Positions 6,348-12,398 of a stretch of DNA of 12,398 bases are shown here, one piece after another. Origin of the DNA: Deltaproteobacteria bacterium (GTDB taxonomy: Bacteria > Desulfobacterota > Desulfobacteria > Desulfobacterales > JAUVGT01); assembly GCA_030593645.1 (NCBI GenBank), contig JAUVGT010000106.1:1-12398 (forward strand). The letters run 5' to 3'. The notes under the pieces were generated by a model. It was given only the letters and a program-made list of their open reading frames with translations. It was not told where the DNA came from and ran no database searches. The first letter of the stretch is position 1, and every line of letters begins with the position of its first letter. Both the position numbers and the translations under genes were made by a program.

Positions 6348-7046
6348 GCAACTTTTTTGTCCGGATAGATTGTAATTCTTTGATTTTTAAAGCTTTCAGG
6401 CTGAGAAAAAAATCGGTTTCATAAAGAATTCTATATGAACAATGACCAGTATCACCTGTATTAGCATGATGGATTAAATGAAACTTTTTTGCGATTCAAT
6501 TTAATATTCCTGATTAATTTATCTATCATTGAATTAATTTTTTCGACAATAATTATTTGGAATGATTTATGGTTTTGATTGCCTATGAAATCAACATAGA
6601 AGTGGTTTCAAAACTTCCTTTCGATCCAATTTTTCTGTTGGAGCAAAGTTAATAATTCTATAAATATTCAGTTTACTCCTGTCTGTCTTGCAGGTCCGTC
6701 AGGACTTATCGGGACAGTTGAAAACTGTTTTGATTTTAACTTGAGCCTGATTGAAGCTTTTTAAACCACTCCTTAAAACGATTACGACACAGTTTCGAAG
6801 GCTGTTTACAGTATTATCAAATGGTTGTCCGGGTTCCTTTCTCAACCGTGAGAGTGCAATGATTATATTAGGGTATATGCATATAGAAAGGGACTGTGAT
6901 GAACCTAATGATATCAATATTGGAAATATCTCAAATCGGATTATATATAAACTTTTTGGAACCAAAAATACTATTGTGAATTATCGCGCATGTGTTATAA
7001 ATACCGTTCTGAATGATTTGACTGATAGTGATAAGGAAAAATATCA
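6348..7046. other. AT-rich region without a recognisable gene
   Basis: No intact gene can be supported here. An open frame from ATG 6751 to 7062 (103 residues) matches no family I know, overlaps the decarboxylase start and lacks a ribosome site; an opposing frame (6699-6965, -) is equally unconvincing. A compact nested hairpin lies at 6683-6717: outer CTGTC/GACAG and inner GTCC-GTCA-GGAC (6694-6705), locally GC-rich, like a REP-type palindrome. The rest is AT-rich and shows no IS fragment I can read. The last 75 bases hold the probable decarboxylase promoter. Confidence 0.5.
6974..7001 (+). promoter_or_regulatory. Candidate sigma-70 promoter for the PLP decarboxylase
   Basis: TTGTGA (6974-6979), a 16-base spacer and TATAAA (6996-7001) give a reasonable -35/-10 pair. 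Transcription would start near 7008, about 40 bases before the start codon at 7047. This is a consensus match only; the -35 agrees at four of six positions. Confidence 0.4.
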
Positions 7047-8462
7047 ATGGAATACAAATTAGAACCGTCTGAAACTGAAATGAAACAGATGATGGAAAAG
7101 GCGTCGGACTATATTATTGATTACATGTTAAATGTGGACAAACCGGTTCATTTTAATATGGAGGAAGCTAGGAAAAAGGCATCAGGGACCATTGAAAAAA
7201 TGCCTGAAAGTGAAATCCCGCTTTCAGATGTCCTGGAAGATCTTTTTAAAAATAAAATTCCCTATGCGTTTCCCACGACCAGTCCGGGTTTTATGGCATA
7301 TATCCCAGGGGGCGGGATCTTTCATTCGGTCCTGGCCGGTTTGGTCGCAAGGGCAGCCAATCGTTATATAGGTCTTAATGCTTCAGCGCCCTTTCTTTCT
7401 CAGATCGAATCGGATGTGATCCGCTGGTTTTGTGAGATGGTTCAATATTCATCTTCTGCCGGCGGGATTTTAACCTCCGGAGGATCGATCGCAAACTTGA
7501 CAGCCGTAATTACAGCCAGAGATCTTATCCTTGGAGAAGAAATTTCCAAAGGGACAGTATACGCGAGCGAGTATTCGCATCACTCCATGTGGAAAGCGTT
7601 TCATGCCGCAGGGATATTTCCTTCCCAGATGCGGATTATCCCGGTGGATGAAAAATTCAAGATTGATTTGAATATGCTTGAAGAGACTATATCAAAGGAT
7701 GTGAAGGATGGCCACAAACCGTTCATGATTATTGCCAACGGCGGCAGTACCAATACGGGGACCGTGGATTCTCTTGAAGAGCTGTGTTCAATCTCTCAAA
7801 AGTTCGGTATGTGGTGCCATGTCGATGCCGCATACGGCGGATTTTTTGCCATGACCGAAGACGGAAAAACACATTTAAAGGGTATCGGGCTTGCCGATTC
7901 CGTAACCTTGGATCCACACAAAGGGCTTTTTCTACCCTATGGAACAGGGGCGCTTTTGGTTAAGGACCGGAATACTTTAAGAAAGGTTTTTTCTCATCAG
8001 GCCGACTATTTACCTGATAACAATGAGAATGACAACCTTTGGGATTTTTCTGAAATGTCACTTGAATTGACGCGTCCATTCAGGGGGCTGGGTATATGGC
8101 TTCCCTTCAAAGTCCTTGGCACAGACGTATTCAAAACCGCTCTCAAAGAAAAACTTGATCTTGCGAAGTATTTCCATGATGAACTAAAGAAAAATGATTG
8201 TTGGGAAATTATTGCACCACCCGAACTATCTCTTACAGTCTTTCGTTTCTATGATAAAGCTATGGATCAAGACGAGCTGAACCGGGTCAACCAGGAAATC
8301 ATCACACGGGTGAATGATAAATTCAGAACACATATATCAGGAACGTTCATCAATGATCATTTTGTTCTCAGGGACTGCATCCTGTCTTTCCGGACACATC
8401 GGAAACATATCGACTGGCTGCTGGAAGATCTCAACAGCGCCGTGAAAAGAATGATCAATTAA
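7047..8462 (+). CDS. Group II PLP-dependent amino acid decarboxylase
   Basis: A 471-residue cytosolic enzyme of the pyridoxal-dependent decarboxylase family (PF00282; aromatic amino acid, glutamate and cysteine-sulfinate decarboxylases). The PLP lysine is K292 in DPHKGLFLPYGTG (289-301). HVDAAYGG (258-265) carries D260, which contacts the pyridine nitrogen. The ring-stacking histidine is probably H178 in SEYSHHSMWKA. LTSGGSIANLTA (142-153) and ANGGSTNTGTVD (230-241) are phosphate and substrate loops. The length fits the family (450-510). Substrate cannot be assigned; the typical N-terminal FMAYIPGGG differs from classical tyrosine/DOPA enzymes. AAGGA (7033-7037) supports ATG 7047. No amine transporter or pathway gene is adjacent, so it appears to be a single-gene unit. 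Its GC content is backbone-like (32 G/C in the 60 bases from 7801), unlike the AT-rich block to its left. Confidence 0.93.
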   Translation: MEYKLEPSETEMKQMMEKASDYIIDYMLNVDKPVHFNMEEARKKASGTIEKMPESEIPLSDVLEDLFKNKIPYAFPTTSPGFMAYIPGGGIFHSVLAGLVARAANRYIGLNASAPFLSQIESDVIRWFCEMVQYSSSAGGILTSGGSIANLTAVITARDLILGEEISKGTVYASEYSHHSMWKAFHAAGIFPSQMRIIPVDEKFKIDLNMLEETISKDVKDGHKPFMIIANGGSTNTGTVDSLEELCSISQKFGMWCHVDAAYGGFFAMTEDGKTHLKGIGLADSVTLDPHKGLFLPYGTGALLVKDRNTLRKVFSHQADYLPDNNENDNLWDFSEMSLELTRPFRGLGIWLPFKVLGTDVFKTALKEKLDLAKYFHDELKKNDCWEIIAPPELSLTVFRFYDKAMDQDELNRVNQEIITRVNDKFRTHISGTFINDHFVLRDCILSFRTHRKHIDWLLEDLNSAVKRMIN

Positions 8463-8498
8463 ATTATCGCTGTGCTGTAATTAGCAGAGGCAATAATT
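8462..8498. terminator. Weak stem-loop after the decarboxylase gene
   Basis: AATTATCGC (8462-8470) pairs with GCAATAATT (8490-8498) with one mismatch, and inside it TGCT (8473-8476) pairs with AGCA (8483-8486). The stem starts at the last base of the stop codon, where a terminator would be expected. No T-run follows, so intrinsic termination is doubtful. Confidence 0.3.
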
Positions 8499-8589
8499 CC
8501 AATCTGAAAATTTGAGTCTTCTCTAAACCGGCCAATAATATAAAAACAGATTAATTAGTAGATAATATATTGTAATATAATAATGTATT

Positions 8590-8781
8590 ATGAAGAATAA
8601 GAATTGGCCAACTAACCGGCCAAAAAACCGAAAAATGCTTTACAATCTATTACCAATTCTACCCGGAAACGACAATATCGGTCCGTTAAAAGATCTCGCG
8701 CAGGATATTATCGCGGTTTCCGCGCGGTTAGAAGGCAAAGTGGCCAGAGAAACCGCGTTGGCAGTAGGCGATCATTGGTAG
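8590..8781 (+). pseudogene. Short relic resembling the N-terminus of a Fic-family protein
   Basis: A 63-codon reading frame with two informative stretches: WPTNRP...YNLLPILPGND (about residues 6-28) and SARLEGKVARETALAVGD (44-61). These recall the N-terminal region of Fic/DOC proteins, which often run LP-LPP, then a helix with S-RLEG-V--ET, then a YYSNLIEGH segment and the Fic core HPFxxGNGR. Here the frame stops at TAG 8779-8781. In another frame LVE, a TAA stop and NENNYVVN can be read, suggestive of the next expected segment. No Fic core follows before the opposing gene. It is therefore a truncated remnant at best and could be a spurious small ORF. No ribosome site precedes ATG 8590. The AACCGGCCAA word occurs at 8526-8535 and 8614-8623 around its start. 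Confidence 0.4.
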
Positions 8782-8919
8782 AATAAAATGAGAACAATTA
8801 TGTAGTCAACAAGTCATGATTGATCAACCGTTTTATAAAACTGGGCTTTCTGGCATGTTTGATATGTATATCAGATAATCGTGTCCTGAATTCATTCTGT
8901 TCATCATTTTTAATTGGGT

Positions 8920-11454
8920 TTACTGAATCACGCGCTTGATGCTGATATACTGAGGGTTTCTGTCAAAATTGAATTTTCTGGCCAGATCAAAGAATTGTTT
9001 TTTATTTTTCTGATGTTTCGTCCCCAGGTAGAGCGCGACAATACATTTTTCATATGGCCGTATTCCAGTATTTAACAGGGCAGCCGGACCGGGTGTTTGG
9101 CCTTCAAGATACGATTTCAGCTCCCTGTGCGTTTTGGATTGACTTGTAATCATTTCCAGAGATTTTTTGAATTCATTCCGGCTTAAAACAGTATCGCCTG
9201 AAATGTTGGCCAAACCCGCCAAAAGCAAGTGGTCAAATGGAGAAGTATTTCCATTTTTAAGACATTTTTCCGCATCCTCCAGCCTGTTCGCCAGCAGCGC
9301 GCGGCTGAACAAAAAACCCTCATATTTGTCCGCATGGTTGTTAAAACTTACGATGTCACCGCGGATATATGCGGCAATGCTGTTGAGATAATGTTTCCAT
9401 TTTTCAGCTTCCGGATTACCCTGAGAATCCAGTTCCTTAATATAACTTTCAATCGTCCTGGATGCTTCGTTATGGCGGTTGAGTGCTGTAAGGGCAACAA
9501 CGCGTTTTTTGACCAGATCACCGCTGTTCCCAATTGTTTTTATTTTTCTGTCTATCAATTTTAAAAGCTGATCATATTGATTCAGGGACATCAGTTCGCT
9601 TTCATAAAGCTCAAGAAAAGTCTGATTTTCCGGATCAAGGCTCACAGCCTTTGATGACAGGTCAAACGCTTTCCGGAAGTTGCCGGAATTGAATGTGTGC
9701 CAGGCAAGCGCGTGATATGAATAGGCAGATGGCGGATTTGATTGTATTGATTTCAGGTAATATGATTCTGATTCACTCGTGTTGAGTAAAATGCGGCCCA
9801 GCAGGTACATCAATGTACTGTTTTCAGGTTCTTTGGATAAGATGATCCGATATCTGTTTATCAGAGCCTCAAGGCCTCCGCCGGTTTCTTCAACGTACTG
9901 CTGGTAGTATCGATGCCAGTCAGTTAAAACCGGCCTGTCATCGAGGTGTTTTTCGAACAGCTCAAGTACCTTTTCAGGCGGTGCGCTGGATATATAGTAT
10001 CTTAAAAGATCTTTCTGCAGCGGCACAAAATTAAGCCGTCTTTCAGCAAAATTAAGGGCTTGATCAAATTGTTTATCACTCTGCATGAAATCTACAATTT
10101 GTAATGCGGAATATTGACCATTTAACTGATTTATACGGGTTTTTTCTACAGAAGGTGTACTGATTTTCAATGTATCCGGGAAGTCGGTGAAATGGTAGTC
10201 TATATCCTTGAAATGGTATAATAATCGGCCGCTGATTAGTTTGTGTGGATTAACGGAATTTGGATCGGGGTTGTTCCGGTAAACAGTTTTGTCCCATAAA
10301 AATACAGCAGTCCTGTCCGGGTTTATGATAAAAAGATCAGTGGAAAATATACGGGTAAATAATTTAGTCTTAATTGAGCAGTGTTGATCTTCAATCGTAA
10401 GCTCCGGGTTTAATACTTTTATCGCGATATCCCCTTCTCTGATAATAACACGCAGTCTCTGGTTCGGATTAAGTTTGTATGTATTATTATTGAGAGAAAC
10501 CCTGTATGTTTTGTTGATGCCGTTTATCAGGTGAACGCTTCTGTTCATTGCAGCATCCATGCTGTTAAAAAAATAAATACCGATGATGATCAGGAGAATG
10601 GCAGGGGCAATCAGTTTGGGGAATAAATTTGAAATGGATTTTGGTTCTTTTGTCTTTTTAATTTCGTTTTTGAATGAGTTGGAAATGATTTTTTTGTTCG
10701 ATTTAAGACCTTTGAAAGAAGCCTTGCGGTACTTTATGATATTTTTATCGTTTTCAAATTCGGGGAAACTATCGATAAGCTTATCGATGATCTCAAGGGC
10801 TTCTTTATGCCGGGCAGAAGCCTGAAAACCTTCGATAAGAAGATAAATTAATCCGATATTTTCTATTTCTTTATTTTTAAATATATGCTCGATATATTGA
10901 ACAGCTTCATCCGGTTTCCCATTTAATATCAAAGAAGACGCAAGCTGATTTTTGTGATCCGGCGTATCTTCGGCAGCCAGCGCGGCACGATAGCATGCCT
11001 CTTCATTTGTGACATTTTTAAAGACCCCATATGTCATTCCCAGCATTGACATGACTTCGGCGCTGCCGTTAAATATTTTTTTTATCACCGGTCCGGTAAC
11101 ATTAAACGTATTTTCTTCCTGGTAAGCAATGATTGTGTTAAGCAGCTCGATGGCAGCATGGGGGTTTCTTGGAGATTCTTTGAATTTGATTGCTGCGGAT
11201 TGAATGTCATCCGCCTTTAGTTTGGACCATTCTTTGAGAGATATAATATTGTGTGTTTGACAGCTCGGACAATGGTTTAATACACGCTTTTTACCAAGCG
11301 GGAAAACCGGTAGAAAAAAAATGACAAAATACAGTATTGTATCATATGAAAGAAGATAGTCTGAATGCCCGCAGTGGGAGCATTCAGAAAATTCTGAATG
11401 GATATTTTTTTTACCTGAATAACCGGTACCGATTCCGTTAAATGTATACGGCAC
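8920..11454 (-). CDS. Zinc-ribbon, single-TM, TPR-repeat protein
   Basis: An 844-residue protein of unknown function with clear modules. Residues 24-66 form a split zinc ribbon (C25-x2-C28 and C62-x2-C65) around a hydrophobic stretch (38-54, ILYFVIFFLPVFPLGKK), the layout of the zinc_ribbon_15 family. Helical TPR-like repeats follow at about 97-245. A lysine-rich linker leads to a transmembrane helix (281-297). A beta-rich segment (about 305-430) includes FIINPDRTAVFLWDKTVY (375-392). A long TPR array occupies about 445-780. The TM places the second TPR array on the opposite side of the membrane from the N-terminus. TPRs bind proteins, so a scaffold role is likely but the partner is unknown. 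The start is GTG at 11454, supported by AGGGGG (11460-11465) five bases away. It is divergent from gcdA across 242 bases and has no - strand partner in the window. Confidence 0.85.
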   Translation of the reverse strand: MPYTFNGIGTGYSGKKNIHSEFSECSHCGHSDYLLSYDTILYFVIFFLPVFPLGKKRVLNHCPSCQTHNIISLKEWSKLKADDIQSAAIKFKESPRNPHAAIELLNTIIAYQEENTFNVTGPVIKKIFNGSAEVMSMLGMTYGVFKNVTNEEACYRAALAAEDTPDHKNQLASSLILNGKPDEAVQYIEHIFKNKEIENIGLIYLLIEGFQASARHKEALEIIDKLIDSFPEFENDKNIIKYRKASFKGLKSNKKIISNSFKNEIKKTKEPKSISNLFPKLIAPAILLIIIGIYFFNSMDAAMNRSVHLINGINKTYRVSLNNNTYKLNPNQRLRVIIREGDIAIKVLNPELTIEDQHCSIKTKLFTRIFSTDLFIINPDRTAVFLWDKTVYRNNPDPNSVNPHKLISGRLLYHFKDIDYHFTDFPDTLKISTPSVEKTRINQLNGQYSALQIVDFMQSDKQFDQALNFAERRLNFVPLQKDLLRYYISSAPPEKVLELFEKHLDDRPVLTDWHRYYQQYVEETGGGLEALINRYRIILSKEPENSTLMYLLGRILLNTSESESYYLKSIQSNPPSAYSYHALAWHTFNSGNFRKAFDLSSKAVSLDPENQTFLELYESELMSLNQYDQLLKLIDRKIKTIGNSGDLVKKRVVALTALNRHNEASRTIESYIKELDSQGNPEAEKWKHYLNSIAAYIRGDIVSFNNHADKYEGFLFSRALLANRLEDAEKCLKNGNTSPFDHLLLAGLANISGDTVLSRNEFKKSLEMITSQSKTHRELKSYLEGQTPGPAALLNTGIRPYEKCIVALYLGTKHQKNKKQFFDLARKFNFDRNPQYISIKRVIQ

Positions 11455-11509
11455 GATATCCCCCTAAATATTAAATAATATTATTGAATTTAATAACAGA
11501 TTAGAGGGG

Positions 11510-11515
11510 ATTATA
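11510..11515 (-). promoter_or_regulatory. Candidate -10 box for the TPR protein gene
   Basis: The - strand reads a perfect TATAAT here, which would place transcription start near 11503 and give a leader of roughly 50 AT-rich bases before GTG 11454. No matching -35 lies 16-18 bases upstream, so it is a weak or activator-dependent candidate. Confidence 0.3.
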
Positions 11516-11607
11516 CAAGTAAAGTGTATGGAGTGCGCGGGGAACTTAGAACAAGGGTGCCCAATCGTATTTTCATGTTTCAATACCATTTTAATGTGAT
11601 TTATGAA

Positions 11608-11637
11608 TTGACGATATGAAAAGAAAAATACTATAAA
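11608..11637 (+). promoter_or_regulatory. Candidate sigma-70 promoter for gcdA
   Basis: TTGACG (11608-11613) matches the -35 box at five of six positions and TATAAA (11632-11637) matches the -10 at five of six, with an 18-base spacer. Transcription would start near 11644, giving a leader of about 55 bases. The divergent gene starts at 11454, so the two promoters share the same 242-base gap. Confidence 0.5.
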
Positions 11638-11699
11638 CAATTGTATTTAGGTATTTGCATGTCAGTTGAAATATGAATTTATTGGATTAGGAGTTTATG

Positions 11700-12398
11700 A
11701 TGAAACCTTATTTTGAGAAGATGACAGAATTCGGCAAGGAACTCAACCCGGGGCAGATTAAGAGCAGTGAAGAGAATGTAAAAAAAATCAAAGAAGTTGA
11801 GACCGGGATTCGGAAAGAAGTTGAAAAGCTAAAAGCTGCCGGTTTATCTGAGAAGAAGATCAACGCGAGAGGACAGTGGACAATATGGCAGAGAATCCAG
11901 TATCTTGTAGATCCGGGAACCTGGTGTCCCCTGCACACACTTTATAATCCCATGGATAATGAGGAAGGCACGACCAACGTGTTTGACGGCCTGGGAAGAA
12001 TATCCGGAAAGTGGGCGGTCATTATTGGGTTTGATAATAAAGTTTACGCGGGTGCATGGATACCGGGTCAGGCCGAAAATGTGTTCAGGGCCACCGATCT
12101 TTCAAAAAGACTGAATATACCATTGATCTGGCTTGTGAATTGCAGCGGTGTGAAGCTTACCGAACAGGAAAAGTTTTATGCGGACCGGAGAGGCGGAGGG
12201 ACCGCGTTTTTCCGGCATGCTGAGTTAGAACAGCTGGGGATTCCGATCCTTGCCGGAATATTCGGCAGCAATCCGGCCGGGGGCGGCTACCATGGTATCA
12301 GCCCGACTATTCTCTTTGCCCATAAAAACTGCAATATTGCAGTGGGCGGAGGCGGTATCTTAAGCGGTATGTCACCCAAGGGATATTTTGACAAAGAA
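11700..12398 (+). CDS. gcdA: Glutaconyl-CoA decarboxylase alpha subunit (carboxyltransferase), 5' part
   Basis: The first 233 codons of a gene that runs off the window; the full family length is about 590. The product is the carboxyltransferase subunit of the membrane-bound, biotin-dependent glutaconyl-CoA decarboxylase. It moves the carboxyl group of glutaconyl-CoA to biotin, yielding crotonyl-CoA, and the beta subunit then decarboxylates biotin and pumps sodium. Recognisable blocks match GcdA of fermenters such as Acidaminococcus: PYFEKM, RGQWTIWQRIQYLVDPGTW, GLGRISGKW, AGAWIPGQAENVFRA, NCSGVKLTEQEKFYADRRGG, IPILAGIFGSNPAGGGYHGI and AVGGGGILSGMSPKG. The crotonase-like fold begins near residue 85. 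Two ATGs adjoin (11697, 11700); AGGAG at 11689-11693 favours 11700 (six-base spacing). It is not a propionyl- or methylcrotonyl-CoA carboxylase subunit, judging by the N-terminal blocks. It likely acts in glutarate, glutamate or benzoyl-CoA degradation. Confidence 0.9.
   Translation, partial: MKPYFEKMTEFGKELNPGQIKSSEENVKKIKEVETGIRKEVEKLKAAGLSEKKINARGQWTIWQRIQYLVDPGTWCPLHTLYNPMDNEEGTTNVFDGLGRISGKWAVIIGFDNKVYAGAWIPGQAENVFRATDLSKRLNIPLIWLVNCSGVKLTEQEKFYADRRGGGTAFFRHAELEQLGIPILAGIFGSNPAGGGYHGISPTILFAHKNCNIAVGGGGILSGMSPKGYFDKE

Noticed and set aside
6699..6965. 88-residue - strand open frame
   Set aside because: Overlaps the previous frame antisense, has no start signal and shows no family features.
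6751..7062. 103-residue + strand open frame before the decarboxylase
   Set aside because: No ribosome site, no recognisable family, overlaps the start of a well-supported gene and its ribosome site and promoter, and lies in AT-rich decayed DNA.
8830..8841. GTTTTATAAAAC palindrome as a terminator or operator near the end of the TPR gene
   Set aside because: It is too AT-rich and lacks a loop, so it would not form a stable hairpin, and its position gives no other support.

Overview
The window looks like a chromosomal segment of an anaerobic, probably sulfate-reducing or syntrophic, bacterium of the Desulfobacterota (Desulfosarcina/Desulfobacter-like). The main reasons are the start of a glutaconyl-CoA decarboxylase alpha-subunit gene at the right edge, an iron-sulfur protein with extra cysteine clusters at the left edge, and the moderate GC content of the backbone genes. 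No name or accession can be read from the sequence, so this placement is an inference.

Left part (1-3191). A 142-bp imperfect palindrome, possibly one copy of a dispersed repeat, ends directly at the start codon of a + strand operon. The operon encodes (i) a winged-helix/cysteine-rich/two-[4Fe-4S] protein, (ii) an ABC/SMC-like ATPase and (iii) a short MscS-type channel protein whose start lies inside the ATPase gene. A LutC-like LUD-domain protein with a four-cysteine tail converges on it from the - strand.

Middle part (3192-7046). An AT-rich block carries a two-gene - strand unit, an AlgI-type MBOAT O-acyltransferase and an SGNH-hydrolase-like membrane-anchored partner. Their start and stop signals are coupled, and together they probably O-acetylate a cell-surface or exported polysaccharide. 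Upstream lies about 1.36 kb with no intact gene. It holds a strong 12-bp-stem hairpin, a heavily decayed IS200/IS605-type tnpA (frameshifts, internal stops, HUH motif changed to HVN), a 12-bp direct repeat flanking that relic, and several small palindromes. Composition and the relic suggest the acyltransferase pair was acquired horizontally.

Right part (7047-12398). A complete group II PLP-dependent amino acid decarboxylase is encoded on +, followed by a short relic that resembles the N-terminus of a Fic-family protein. A large - strand gene encodes an 844-residue protein with a zinc ribbon, TPRs, one transmembrane helix, a beta-rich domain and a second TPR array. It is divergently arranged with the start of gcdA, which runs off the right edge. 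GcdA is the carboxyltransferase of the biotin-dependent, sodium-pumping glutaconyl-CoA decarboxylase, which converts glutaconyl-CoA to crotonyl-CoA during degradation of glutarate, glutamate or aromatic acids.

There is no tRNA, rRNA or CRISPR array that I can recognise. No clear new defence or metabolic system is visible. The least-explained items are the Fe-S/ATPase/MscS operon and the zinc-ribbon/TPR membrane protein.
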